DNA of 49,455 bases. Origin: Pseudomonadota bacterium (GTDB taxonomy: Bacteria > SAR324 > XYD2-FULL-50-16 > JAHJRI01). Location of the stretch: positions 1 through 49,455 of the forward strand of contig JAKSDL010000420.1 in the NCBI GenBank assembly GCA_022360105.1. The letters are read 5' to 3'. The notes below the pieces were generated by a model. The model was not told the origin of the DNA. It searched no databases and saw only the letters and a list, made by a program, of their open reading frames with translations. Positions 17,972-27,392 of the stretch are shown piece after piece. A program made the position numbers and the translations under genes. Numbering within the stretch: position 1 is the first letter of the stretch; each line of letters begins with the position of its first letter.

Positions 17972-19498
17972 ATGAAAATAACGCTGATTAATACTAATAA
18001 TTACAAAAAGCCATGGCCCGTAATGCCAATTGGCCTTTGCATGGTTGCCGCGGCATTGGAAGGGGAAGGGCATGAAGTCAATTTTGTAGATCTCTGTTTT
18101 TCCAAAAAGCCATTGCAAACAATTGAAGAAGCCTTTCAAAACGACACCCCGGATTGCGTGGGGATAGGAATTCGTAACATTGATAACTGCGTGGGACATA
18201 ACCCCGAGTTTCTCTTAGGTGACACAAAAAAAATGATTGATCAGTGCAAGAAGATGTACAAAGGACCGATTATCCTGGGAGGAGCAGCCGTTTCAATCAA
18301 CACGGAGGAAATCCTTGAGTTCCTGGATTTGAATTTTGCTTCCTGCGGCGATGGTGAAGCAGTCATGAACGAAGTTGCTAATCGGCTGGAAAATGGGCAA
18401 TCGTTTGAAGGGGTACGGGGACTAACCATTCGAGAAAACGGCTCAATTATTCAGCAGGCAGAGCATGTTTTCGATACTGATGTGAATACACTCAATATGT
18501 GCAAGCCGCATCGATATATAGATATTGATGGATATGCCCAATTTGATTTGCCAATTCAAATTCAAACCAAACGAGGTTGCGCCTTAAAGTGTAATTATTG
18601 TCCAAATCGGTTTATTGAGGGAGGAAACTACCGTCTTATGGATCCTCAAAAAATTGCCGATCATATCGAAATACTGGTGAAAGAAACCGGTATCAAACGG
18701 ATTGAATTTGTTGACAGTACCTTTAACATACCGCTTTCCCATTCCAAAGACGTGCTTCGTGCAATAATCGACAAGAATCTTGGCATCGGTTTGAACGCAC
18801 TGGGTCTCCATCCGAACGGCATAGACGAAGAATTTGTCGAACTTATGGATCAAGCAGGGTTCGAAGTTGCCACAGTTGGAATCGATGCTGCTTCCGATAC
18901 AACATTGAAAGATATGCACAAGGGTTTCAGACAGGAAAAGATTATTAAGATTAAGGAACTGCTAAAAAGAAAATCGTTCCCTATTGCCTGGTATTTGTTG
19001 ATGGGGACCGAAGCAGAAAGCTATCGGACTGTCATGGAATCGCTGGAGTTTATGAGTAAGAATGCCGATCCCTGGGACTGTGTTTTTATTGCGGTCGGAT
19101 TAAGGATCTACAAAGGATCGCCCCTAGCCGACAGAATACTGGACGAAAAGCCCGAATCCGTTAAAAACGGATTTCTGTCACCAGCGGTTGTGCATCCAAT
19201 ATTGGATATCGACAGTATTAAAATCGTTACAAAGCACTATGCCATCAGCCAGCCCAACTTTGTTATCTATAACGATGAAAAAACTCCTGAAGTTATGCAT
19301 AAAATGGGATTTGCCTTTGTAAGAAGATTTGCTCCAAAAATGCCTGTTTGGCGCATAATCATCTTCTTTGAAACCATAAACAAGTTTACCGGTGTCCTTT
19401 TGATCAAGCGTTTATTTTACTCTCTTTTCCATTTCAGGACCCTGCGAGACGCCAAACATTCTGAACCGGGGCTGGAACGTTTGGAAACAGCCCAATGA
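17972..19498 (+). CDS. cobalamin-binding-domain radical SAM enzyme (class B/BchE-like), paralogue 1
   Basis: The 508-residue protein has an N-terminal Rossmann-like B12-type domain (about 1-140; LINTNN, GHEVNFVD, ILGGAAVS) and the radical SAM cluster motif CALKCNYC (C203, C207, C210), followed by FVDSTFN and GIDAAS strands. The His of the classical DxHxxG cobalamin motif is absent: D40 is followed by L-C. I chose the ATG at 17972, because the paralogue at 27979 has the same length and aligns from its first residue; a TTG/ATG start 30 codons earlier does not. Class B enzymes perform methylation, cyclisation or C-C rearrangement. ATGA overlaps the next gene. Confidence 0.88.
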   Translation: MKITLINTNNYKKPWPVMPIGLCMVAAALEGEGHEVNFVDLCFSKKPLQTIEEAFQNDTPDCVGIGIRNIDNCVGHNPEFLLGDTKKMIDQCKKMYKGPIILGGAAVSINTEEILEFLDLNFASCGDGEAVMNEVANRLENGQSFEGVRGLTIRENGSIIQQAEHVFDTDVNTLNMCKPHRYIDIDGYAQFDLPIQIQTKRGCALKCNYCPNRFIEGGNYRLMDPQKIADHIEILVKETGIKRIEFVDSTFNIPLSHSKDVLRAIIDKNLGIGLNALGLHPNGIDEEFVELMDQAGFEVATVGIDAASDTTLKDMHKGFRQEKIIKIKELLKRKSFPIAWYLLMGTEAESYRTVMESLEFMSKNADPWDCVFIAVGLRIYKGSPLADRILDEKPESVKNGFLSPAVVHPILDIDSIKIVTKHYAISQPNFVIYNDEKTPEVMHKMGFAFVRRFAPKMPVWRIIIFFETINKFTGVLLIKRLFYSLFHFRTLRDAKHSEPGLERLETAQ

Positions 19499-20400
19499 CC
19501 AAATCCTTTGCGCAAACAAGGCTTATGAATTCATCTATAGAAAATTGCGATTTATCTGAAGATGAAAGAGAAATCTATAGCCGGCAGGTTTTTTTTCTGG
19601 GTGAGGATCTTCAAAAGGAGTTAAAACAAAAGAGGGTGCTTGTCATAGGCGCCGGAGGATTGGGGAGCCCGATCCTTTTTTATTTGGCAGCCGCAGGAGT
19701 TGGAAACATAACCATATGTGATTTTGATACTGTCGAACTAACCAATCTCAATCGTCAGATTATCCATAATCGCAATCGAATTGGACAGAACAAAGCTCAA
19801 TCGGCCAAGAAGACCCTGGAATCCTTTAATGACAATATAAACGTTCATGCTGTAACCGATCCTTTACCTCCTCAACAACTGCTTGAGAAAGCAAGTCAAT
19901 GCGATCTTGTCATTGAAGCGACCGATTCCATGGAACACAAGGAAATCATGAATCAATTGTTGGTTGCCGGTGGGATTAGCTGTATCCATGGTATTCTTTT
20001 GGGTTTTGCAGGATTTAGTTTGTTGTCGATGAAAGGTTCCACCTGCTTGAGTTGCCTTTTTAAAAAAGCACCCGTTTATTCAACAGGTAGAGCTTTACCA
20101 TTCAAGTTTTACCCGAGTTTTGGAGCGTCTGCCGGTTCCCTGGGATCTTTGATCTGCAATATTTCCATACGCTATCTGTTAAGTTTTGAAGTGCAAGTTG
20201 TAAATAAAATAATCTATCTTTCACAATTGTTGCCCTTCAAACAGTTAATGCTTTGTTCCCGTGGGTTAAAAGCGATTATGTCGGACCATTTTAAAGATTC
20301 ATTGAGAAGCACTTCAAGGGAATTCCCTGAAAACAATACGTTGGTGACTGAGCATGTTGTAACTCCAAACCCTGAATGCAATGTTTGCAAAACAATTTAA
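19495..20400 (+). CDS. ThiF/MoeB/HesA-family E1-like adenylyltransferase
   Basis: The 301-residue protein has the nucleotide motif GAGGLGS (52-58), then CDFDTVELTNLNRQ (75-88), the catalytic Lys region NKAQSAK and EATDS (141-145). Zinc-type cysteine pairs are kept (C184/C187 in TCLSC, C295/C298 near the end in ECNVC). Family members adenylate the C-terminus of a ubiquitin-like sulfur carrier, or in some natural-product pathways a small acid or peptide. No sulfur carrier gene (ThiS/MoaD type) is visible in the cluster, so the substrate here is unknown. Its start overlaps the upstream radical SAM stop (ATGA). Confidence 0.85.
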   Translation: MTKSFAQTRLMNSSIENCDLSEDEREIYSRQVFFLGEDLQKELKQKRVLVIGAGGLGSPILFYLAAAGVGNITICDFDTVELTNLNRQIIHNRNRIGQNKAQSAKKTLESFNDNINVHAVTDPLPPQQLLEKASQCDLVIEATDSMEHKEIMNQLLVAGGISCIHGILLGFAGFSLLSMKGSTCLSCLFKKAPVYSTGRALPFKFYPSFGASAGSLGSLICNISIRYLLSFEVQVVNKIIYLSQLLPFKQLMLCSRGLKAIMSDHFKDSLRSTSREFPENNTLVTEHVVTPNPECNVCKTI

Positions 20401-20423
20401 CAACCCAAAAAGAGCGGTTAAAT

Positions 20424-21119
20424 ATGAACAAAGAAGATATTGCCGTAAGACTTCAAGATGTCCATAAAACATACATGTTGGGGCAAGTAAAGGTTAAAGC
20501 GTTGCAGGGAATTTCCCTGAATGTGGGTAAAAGTGAATTTACGGTAATCGTTGGACGGTCAGGAAGTGGTAAAACTACCCTTCTCAACCTGATTGGTTGT
20601 CTTGACAATCCAACTTCCGGAATTGTTGAGGTATTTGGACACCAGATGGATAATCTTTCAGATAACAAAATATCTGATTTCAGAGCTGAAAATATTGGGT
20701 TTATTTTTCAAAATTTCAATTTGATTCCTGTTTTGTCAGCATTTGAAAATATTGAATATCCCCTGTTGATCAAAAATATACCTGCAAAGGAACGTCATGA
20801 CAAAGTCATGACCATGCTGCAAGGGGTCGGGATTGAAGAGAATAAAAATCAGCGCCCTTCAGAATTAAGTGGTGGGCAACGACAACGGGTAGCCATTGCA
20901 CGAGCATTGATTAAATCTCCGGGAGTAGTGCTTGCCGATGAACCGACTGCAAATCTTGACACCAAAACAAGCAATGAAATTATTGACTTAATGCAGAAAA
21001 TGCAAGTTGACCACAACACGACCTTTGTCTTTTCAACCCATGACAAAAAAGTCATGGAGCGTGCTGGAAATGTTTTTGAAATTGAGGATGGAATCCTGAT
21101 TTCTCAAACTGCAAACTGA
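20424..21119 (+). CDS. ABC transporter ATP-binding protein (LolD/MacB-like)
   Basis: The 231-residue ATPase has Walker A GRSGSGKTT, a Q-loop in IFQNFNLIPVLSAFENI, the signature LSGGQRQRVAIARAL, Walker B VVLADEPTANLD and the H-loop STHD. The close match to the LolD/MacB/FtsE class (short, FtsX-type partner) fits the permease that follows. I chose the ATG at 20424 (MNKEDIAVRLQDV); upstream in-frame codons overlap the ThiF gene. It should power export of the cluster product or its lipid carrier. Confidence 0.93.
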   Translation: MNKEDIAVRLQDVHKTYMLGQVKVKALQGISLNVGKSEFTVIVGRSGSGKTTLLNLIGCLDNPTSGIVEVFGHQMDNLSDNKISDFRAENIGFIFQNFNLIPVLSAFENIEYPLLIKNIPAKERHDKVMTMLQGVGIEENKNQRPSELSGGQRQRVAIARALIKSPGVVLADEPTANLDTKTSNEIIDLMQKMQVDHNTTFVFSTHDKKVMERAGNVFEIEDGILISQTAN

Positions 21120-21163
21120 TTCATTTGCACAATCCAAGATGCAACTTAACCAAAAGGCGGGCA

Positions 21164-22561
21164 ATGAAGAATCTACAAATTGCTTTTAGAAACATTCTCA
21201 GGAATAAACGGCGTTCAATCATGACCATCTTGGCCATCAGTATAGGGGCCCTGTCGATTCTTACTTTTGGCGGTTTTTTCTTTGCGACGATGTTCGGAAT
21301 GGAAACCGTTTATGTGCGCATGCTTGGCCATGTGCAGGTATATAAAACCGGTTTTTTCGAATTTGGTGCGAGTAATCCTGCTGATTACAGTATTGAAAAT
21401 TATGCTGCCATTAAAAAAGCCATCGAAAACGATGATCTTCTGAAAGATAAAGTCAACGTTGTGACGCCAATACTTCAGATAAGTGGCATTGTTGGCAATT
21501 TCAAAGATGATGTTTCCAAAACCTTTTTTGGAGTGGGTGTCATTCCCTCAGATCAAAAAACCATGGGAGAATGGAAAGGAAGACATATCCATTTTATGTC
21601 TTCTGAAGCAACCGGGTTGGATGACCAGGATATCGAAGGGGGAGTTATTGGCTTTGGCATGGCCAGGATTTTAAATCTTTGTGATGAAATGGATCTAATG
21701 GATTGCAAGGATAGAAAAAAAATCGATCTTAAAACAATAGATGCTCCGGAAGAAAATTTTGACAGCATTGTGGCTTTAGATACCGATAACTCCAATCGAA
21801 GTGCAGACTCAGATTCCAGACCACGGCTTGATCTACTGGCAAGCCAGGCAGGGGGTGCTCCCAACGTTGTATCAATTAGTGTCAACAAGGCTCAAAGATT
21901 GATGATGAAAGAGTTGGACGAGAACTACGTAGTTGTCAATTTAAAACTTGCACAACGGTTGGTTTACGGGAATGACAAGCCTGAAGTTTCAGGAGTAATT
22001 ATTCAATTAAAATCTCAAAATGAGATGGCATCTGCTATTGACCGGTTAGGTGTTCTTTTTGACAAGCATGGATTTGATCTTGAAATTAAGCGTTTTGATG
22101 AGCTTGCACCTTACTATGGACAAGTTCAGCAGTTTATCGGGTCTTTTTTTATGTTCACGGCAATAATCATGGGTGTCGTTGTGTTGTTCACGGTTATAAA
22201 TACCATGAGCATGTGCGTAATGGAGCGAGTCCAGGAAATTGGAACTATCAGGGCCCTGGGAGTTCGCCGAAGTGGTGTGGTGAAACAGTTTATTATAGAA
22301 GGAGGTCTTCTCGGTATCATCGGAGGAACCCTAGGATTGATACTAGCTCTGCTCCTCCAGTATGTAATCATTTCCTCAAATATTTCTTATATTCCCCCGG
22401 GGAATGTAGAGCCTGTACCCTTGGTTGTGCAGATATTTGGGAGAAAGGGATTCGCACCGGGAATCTGGGTAATGTTCATAATGATTTGTATTGCTTCATC
22501 TTATATTCCTGCCAGAAAAGCAGGTAAAATGCGGGTAGTTGATGCTCTTGGCCATTCCTAG
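21164..22561 (+). CDS. FtsX/MacB-type ABC transporter permease (LolC-like)
   Basis: The 465-residue protein starts MKNLQIAFRNILRNKRRS, the basic amphipathic lead of MacB_PCD proteins. One membrane helix follows (about 20-45), then a large periplasmic domain (about 45-320) and three C-terminal helices (FTAIIMGVVVLFTVINTM, GGLLGIIGGTLGLILALLLQ and the last near 440). This is the type VII ABC topology that extracts lipids or lipoproteins from the inner membrane. A single permease gene is present, so it probably works as a homodimer. It lies 44 bp after the ATPase gene and 24 bp before the LolA-like gene. Confidence 0.88.
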   Translation: MKNLQIAFRNILRNKRRSIMTILAISIGALSILTFGGFFFATMFGMETVYVRMLGHVQVYKTGFFEFGASNPADYSIENYAAIKKAIENDDLLKDKVNVVTPILQISGIVGNFKDDVSKTFFGVGVIPSDQKTMGEWKGRHIHFMSSEATGLDDQDIEGGVIGFGMARILNLCDEMDLMDCKDRKKIDLKTIDAPEENFDSIVALDTDNSNRSADSDSRPRLDLLASQAGGAPNVVSISVNKAQRLMMKELDENYVVVNLKLAQRLVYGNDKPEVSGVIIQLKSQNEMASAIDRLGVLFDKHGFDLEIKRFDELAPYYGQVQQFIGSFFMFTAIIMGVVVLFTVINTMSMCVMERVQEIGTIRALGVRRSGVVKQFIIEGGLLGIIGGTLGLILALLLQYVIISSNISYIPPGNVEPVPLVVQIFGRKGFAPGIWVMFIMICIASSYIPARKAGKMRVVDALGHS

Positions 22562-22585
22562 ATTAGAAAACATATGGAGAATACC

Positions 22586-23374
22586 ATGCATGTTAGACTC
22601 ATCACTTTTGTTCTGCTGGTCGTTTTCTTCGGTTTGATGACAGGCGTGCATGCCGAAGAAAAATTGACTGCCAATCAAATTGTTGCTGCCTGTGATAAAG
22701 TGCGTAATCCGGAAAAGCCTTTTAGTTTTGTTGAAGATCTAGTTGTTTACAAAAGTAACAAACCGATCAAAAAAATGAGATTGGTTGTTTATGCCAAAGA
22801 AGATGAGGATTCCGGACAGTTCAGAAGTCTTATTCGATTTCTGGCTCCACCTCGCGATAAGAACAAAATCATGATGAAAAACGGCAATGTTTTATGGTTC
22901 CATGACCCTTCAACAAAAGCGAGTGTTCGAATATCGCCAAAACAAAGGCTACTCGGACAAGCATCAAATGGTGACATCATGTCAGTCAACCTGGCAAAGG
23001 ACTATGAAGCTGAAATTGGCGGCCAGGAAACGATCAAGGATACCAAAAGGAAAAACAGGGACTGTTACAAGATCGATCTTAGCGCAATAAACAATTCTGT
23101 CACCTACGACAAAATTGAGTTCTGGATAGAGAAAAAAACGTTTATTCCCATCAAAGGTAAATTTTATTCTGAAAGCGGAAGACTGCTGAAAACAGCCTAT
23201 TATAGGAATATGAAATACCATCTGGGGAGAAAAAGACCTTCGGAAACAATTATTATCGATGGTTTGGATAGAAAACAAATTACAAAAATCACCCATAAAA
23301 ATTATCAATTTCAGACAATTCCGGATTCCTGGTTCCAAAAGGAATATCTCCCGCGCTTTAAAGGTCTTAATTGA
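22586..23374 (+). CDS. outer-membrane lipoprotein-sorting (LolA-like) periplasmic protein
   Basis: The 262-residue protein has a signal peptide (about 1-22, MHVRLITFVLLVVFFGLM then VHA) and a LolA/LppX-like half-barrel: RSLIRFLAPPRDKNKIMMKNGNVLWFHDPSTK and later VTYDKIEFWIEKKTFIP. This subtype (longer than E. coli LolA) commonly sits beside exporters of hydrophobic products. It probably shuttles the product from the ABC permease to the outer membrane. The ATG at 22586 has GGAG 6-9 bases before it and is preferred over the ATG at 22574, which itself overlaps that site. Confidence 0.85.
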   Translation: MHVRLITFVLLVVFFGLMTGVHAEEKLTANQIVAACDKVRNPEKPFSFVEDLVVYKSNKPIKKMRLVVYAKEDEDSGQFRSLIRFLAPPRDKNKIMMKNGNVLWFHDPSTKASVRISPKQRLLGQASNGDIMSVNLAKDYEAEIGGQETIKDTKRKNRDCYKIDLSAINNSVTYDKIEFWIEKKTFIPIKGKFYSESGRLLKTAYYRNMKYHLGRKRPSETIIIDGLDRKQITKITHKNYQFQTIPDSWFQKEYLPRFKGLN

Positions 23375-23384
23375 CATCTGAAAA

Positions 23385-24899
23385 TTGAAAGCAATACGGA
23401 TTTACTGGTTACAGGTTATTTTTATCGTGATTCTTGCCATATGGGGTACAGGTCAGTCGTTAGCATCTGACGAAGATCTGGATATTGATGCCATACCAGA
23501 AGAGATTTTGTTTGAGTCGGAAAATGCCGAACTTAATACTGATCAGATGTCAGGTCAACCATCAGATAGTCTTCCGGAAAATGGAGAGATTGGCGGTAAT
23601 AGGCTGATTTCCCTGGATATTACATCAGAAACATCTTTGCAGAAACATTCCATTCGGAAACCGTTGGTTGTCCCTCTGCCAAATGATGATGTAGTAACTG
23701 ATCGTTTTAGACAAAGCATAAATTTTTTTCTTTCAACAAACGGGTCAGGTTCACTGGGGTTAACTGTCAACGACACATTGCATTGGATTTATGAAGAAAC
23801 GGATGAAAGCGCTGATGATTCCGGCAGTAACCATCTGAAAGAATTATACGTTACGTGGGAACCTGACATTTCATTTATCGGGGAACTTGGGCGTATTAAC
23901 CTAAAAAATGGTATCGCGGCCGGATTTAATCCGACAGACTATTTTAAAAAAAATGCAGTAGGTGCCCGCTATTCAGACGATCAAACCTATCTTCGTGAGA
24001 ATCGGATTGGCACCTGGATGGCCAGAATGGAGGCTATATTTAGTTCTGCGATGATCGGATTAGCCTATGCACCAAAAATGGAAATTGATGAAGATTCCAA
24101 CTGGCAGAAAAGAGAATATTTTGGTTTGGGGCTGGCGGATTTAAATCACGATGATCACGGACTTGCCAAATTTAGTTTCAAGATATTTGACGATACAAAA
24201 CCAGAGTTTATTTACTATCTGGAGGATTCTGACCGACCTCACTTTGGTTTCTCAATTTCCTCCGGATTTGGCAAACGGGTCATTGCCTATGCTGAATTTA
24301 GCTTAGGCAACCGATACAACATTATATCAGAGACAGCAAATCAGCTAAGAGAAGATGGATTGCTCTCAGAGGAACAAGAGTTTGTTTTTTCCGAAGATAA
24401 AGAGAAGAGTCATTACAGGCAATACGCGTTCGGGTTCTCCTATACGGAGGATATCAAGCGCACCACGACATTTGAATATCACTACAACGAGGCCGGATTT
24501 AACAAGAATGACTGGAAAGCTTATTTTGACGAGGGAGAACAGGCAGCAAAAATGCTCGAAAATGCGGCCACAGCTGCCTATGGAAATGCAATCCTGGGAC
24601 AGCTCTGGGCTATACGTGATTGGTCAAGAAATGCTGACGAACCACTATCCCAAGAAAATCTGTTTATTCGAAGTCAATGGCAGGAAGTCTGGGGAGACAA
24701 TTTTGATTTAACAGGTTTGCTATCCATTGATTTGACTAATGGTGGCTTCATATTTCAATCCAAGGCAGATTACGAATGGCATGACTCACTGTTTATTTCT
24801 TTTGCAGCAACTTTTTACCAGGGTTCATCTCGAACCCAATACGGAAGTTCACTTTATTCATCCAGCCTGGAGGCGATGATCAGTTACTACTTTTTATGA
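23385..24899 (+). CDS. outer-membrane beta-barrel protein candidate
   Basis: The 504-residue protein starts at a TTG codon (no in-frame ATG fits) with a signal peptide (hydrophobic about 9-22, cleavage near SLAS). An acidic linker (28-65) is followed by alternating amphipathic strands such as RFRQSINFFLSTNGSGSLGL and FGFSISSGFGKRVIAYAEF. It ends in AMISYYFL, the aromatic C-terminus typical of BAM-assembled barrels. No named family is recognised with confidence. Position directly after the LolA-like gene suggests the outer-membrane end of the export route. Confidence 0.7.
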   Translation: MKAIRIYWLQVIFIVILAIWGTGQSLASDEDLDIDAIPEEILFESENAELNTDQMSGQPSDSLPENGEIGGNRLISLDITSETSLQKHSIRKPLVVPLPNDDVVTDRFRQSINFFLSTNGSGSLGLTVNDTLHWIYEETDESADDSGSNHLKELYVTWEPDISFIGELGRINLKNGIAAGFNPTDYFKKNAVGARYSDDQTYLRENRIGTWMARMEAIFSSAMIGLAYAPKMEIDEDSNWQKREYFGLGLADLNHDDHGLAKFSFKIFDDTKPEFIYYLEDSDRPHFGFSISSGFGKRVIAYAEFSLGNRYNIISETANQLREDGLLSEEQEFVFSEDKEKSHYRQYAFGFSYTEDIKRTTTFEYHYNEAGFNKNDWKAYFDEGEQAAKMLENAATAAYGNAILGQLWAIRDWSRNADEPLSQENLFIRSQWQEVWGDNFDLTGLLSIDLTNGGFIFQSKADYEWHDSLFISFAATFYQGSSRTQYGSSLYSSSLEAMISYYFL

Positions 24900-24954
24900 A
24901 CTCACACTTACAAGCATCCTGGAAAACTAAATTGGTGGTTCAGAGGATTAAAAA

Positions 24955-26202
24955 GTGACTTTATCAAGCCAAACAAAACCGGAAATTGTGATTACCGGTG
25001 TATCGACTGCGACCCCGCTTGCGTTGGACCAGCAAACACTTGTTACCCGACTGCTTGCTGGCGAAACCTGCATTGTCCCGGAATTTGGGGAGATCGACGG
25101 TGATTCGGTGCGCAATGTCGGCATTATTCCCGATAACCACGAAGCATTTACAATTGACGGTGAATCAGGTCAATACAGTATCTTATCCAGGATACTCAGG
25201 CTGGTTATACGAAATGCCGTAAATGATGCAGGGTTGTTCGATATCTATGGTTCAAGGCATGAAGTTCCTGTTTTGCTGGGTAGTTGTTACGGATCAAAAC
25301 CCGACTATTATCGGTTGCTTGCAGCCCAAAATACTGGTCAGAACATCGATCGGATTATTAAGGAAGAGTTTTACAACCTTAAGTTCAGGGAAGACGCTGT
25401 TACTTGCGAAGTTGAAAAATTAGTCGGATTTCAATTGGCCAAATCCACAATTATTTCACAATGCCTCTCAGGTTTTATTGCTATTGCCCTTGGTATTTCA
25501 ATGATTCAAACCGGGCAAAGGGATTTCGCAATTGTCGGCGCTTTTGATCTGTTTGACAGGATTATCTATAGAGTTGCTTTGGAAAATGGTCTTCTCGACA
25601 AGGGGTTCTGTAAACCCTTCGACCAAGATCATTGTGGAACGAATTTCAGTGACGGTGCAGGAGCAATTGTAATAGAAAGTCAATCCCACGCGGAAAGTAG
25701 AGGTGCAAGTAATTATTATGCAAAAATAAACGGATTGCACATTGGCAATTATCCTGATGTCGGCGGCCCCATGGTTTCGGGAATCTGCAAGGCCATGACC
25801 CAGGCTTTGCAAAGTGCTGGTATCTCAGCAAATCAAATAGATATGATTAGTTCCCATGGAACGGGTATTCCAAAGATTGACCAGCAGGAGTGCATAGCCC
25901 TAAAAAAAGTGTTTAAGGATCAGGTTTGCGATATTCCTATTACCAGTTATGTCCCCAATGTCGGTTACTCTTTTGCCGCTTCGACATTCACTGACCTCGC
26001 AATTGCCTTTGATTGCATGGAGAATAACAGGGTGATCGGTGTCTTATCTCCCCAAACACCGCTTGAGGCTTTCAAAAATTACAACTTTGGTGTTGGAACA
26101 AACCAGGAGAGACCTGTTAACAATGTCATGAAACTTAAACTTTCTTTAAACGGAGGAGTAGGTGCCATGATTTTGAGTGATGTTAATTCAGGAGTTAGTT
26201 AG
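24955..26202 (+). CDS. beta-ketoacyl synthase with incomplete catalytic set
   Basis: The 415-residue thiolase-fold synthase keeps the nucleophile C170 (ISQCLSGF) and the first histidine H301 (SSHGTGIP). The second histidine and the conserved lysine are missing: the loop reads SYVPNVGYSF, with Y338 in place of His. It could still transfer acyl groups without normal malonyl decarboxylation, or be a priming or side-chain synthase. It begins at GTG with AGAGG upstream. It ends two bases before the degenerate synthase, so the two are probably subunits of one complex. Confidence 0.82.
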   Translation: MTLSSQTKPEIVITGVSTATPLALDQQTLVTRLLAGETCIVPEFGEIDGDSVRNVGIIPDNHEAFTIDGESGQYSILSRILRLVIRNAVNDAGLFDIYGSRHEVPVLLGSCYGSKPDYYRLLAAQNTGQNIDRIIKEEFYNLKFREDAVTCEVEKLVGFQLAKSTIISQCLSGFIAIALGISMIQTGQRDFAIVGAFDLFDRIIYRVALENGLLDKGFCKPFDQDHCGTNFSDGAGAIVIESQSHAESRGASNYYAKINGLHIGNYPDVGGPMVSGICKAMTQALQSAGISANQIDMISSHGTGIPKIDQQECIALKKVFKDQVCDIPITSYVPNVGYSFAASTFTDLAIAFDCMENNRVIGVLSPQTPLEAFKNYNFGVGTNQERPVNNVMKLKLSLNGGVGAMILSDVNSGVS

Positions 26203-26204
26203 CT

Positions 26205-27389
26205 ATGTCCGGTGCTATCGTTATATCAGGTATAGGGATCTCCCATGCTTCCATTCAGGAAGGAGAACCGGGTTGGGAACAAATTCTGGCAGGCAAGCTT
26301 GATTTAGATACCTCATTGTTAGCCCACCCTTCTGAGTTGACAGAAAAACTTGAGCGGGAAATCTCACAGCAAAATGGTACAAATGTAACTGTAGCCGAAT
26401 TTTCACCACGATCGAAGAAAGATAGCGGATTCCGAATTTCCGGGGAGAGCAGTTACAACGTCTACGTTGCCGTGAAAAAAGCCCTGGAGCAGGCATCCGT
26501 AACTCGCAGTCGAAAAGGGTTTGATCATAAGAATACTGCTGTTGTCAATTGCATCTTGTACCAGGGACTTGAAAGGGAAATGGGCATTAAACCGTTTAAA
26601 TTCCAGACAGAACACCAATCTCCCGCCTTTATTGGGGATATTTTTGGACTGCATGGTCCTCATTTTTCGTTTAAGGAAGGTGAATCCGCGGGATTGAATG
26701 CTTTGACAACGACATTACCGTTACTAACATCAGGTGCCTGTTCTTCCGTAATCATTTCCGGAGTGGCACAGCCCAATGTATTGTTCACCCGAATAGAATG
26801 TTTGGATGAGATAAACAAACTCCAATGCGTTTGCGCAAATGGCGAAGAACCGCTGATAAATACCTCATTTTCCGAATCTGCTGTTGCCATGGTTTGCGAA
26901 TTAGAGGATCAGGCAGCTGTCCGTGACGTTGAAAAACCTGTCAAGTACCTGGGGGGCAATTCTTATCACCGATCGATTGATTACTCAAATCCCGGGCAAA
27001 TCAGGAATGAGGTGAGACATATTCTGAAGTCCGTTGTTAAACACATTGACCGGCAAATTGGAGTTATATATATCGATAATTCTTGGAATCGATTCATACG
27101 TGACCTTCAGATTGAGGCTACCCGAGAACTTTTCCCCGATATTCAAATTATTTCAATTGGTGAAAAAACAGGGAACTGTTTTCAAGTTGGAGGACTTCTG
27201 AACGTTATTTCAGCAGGTTATGGTCTACAGACCGGATATTTTCCAATTTCAATCTCTACCCTGACTGAATCAGGAAATTCGATACTCCCCCGGCAAGTCC
27301 ATCACCCTGAAATCGAATGTGCACTGGTACTCTCCGTTTCCAGGTTGGGAGGATACTCTGTTGTTGCTTTGGGGAAACCGGAGATTTAG
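26205..27389 (+). CDS. degenerate ketosynthase-like protein (CLF-like)
   Basis: A 394-residue protein recognisable as thiolase-fold by its N-terminus (AIVISGIGISHAS), the LLTSGACSSVIISGVAQ strand-helix and the C-terminal ECALVLSVSRLGGYSVVAL. The nucleophile region is FKEGESAGLN, with E where Cys is expected. IYIDNSWNRF stands for the HGTGT motif, and GEKTGNCFQVGG for the GH loop. It cannot be a normal condensing enzyme. By analogy with type II polyketide clusters it may be a chain-length or structural partner of the preceding synthase. GGAG precedes the ATG. Confidence 0.75.
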   Translation: MSGAIVISGIGISHASIQEGEPGWEQILAGKLDLDTSLLAHPSELTEKLEREISQQNGTNVTVAEFSPRSKKDSGFRISGESSYNVYVAVKKALEQASVTRSRKGFDHKNTAVVNCILYQGLEREMGIKPFKFQTEHQSPAFIGDIFGLHGPHFSFKEGESAGLNALTTTLPLLTSGACSSVIISGVAQPNVLFTRIECLDEINKLQCVCANGEEPLINTSFSESAVAMVCELEDQAAVRDVEKPVKYLGGNSYHRSIDYSNPGQIRNEVRHILKSVVKHIDRQIGVIYIDNSWNRFIRDLQIEATRELFPDIQIISIGEKTGNCFQVGGLLNVISAGYGLQTGYFPISISTLTESGNSILPRQVHHPEIECALVLSVSRLGGYSVVALGKPEI

Positions 27390-27392
27390 AAA

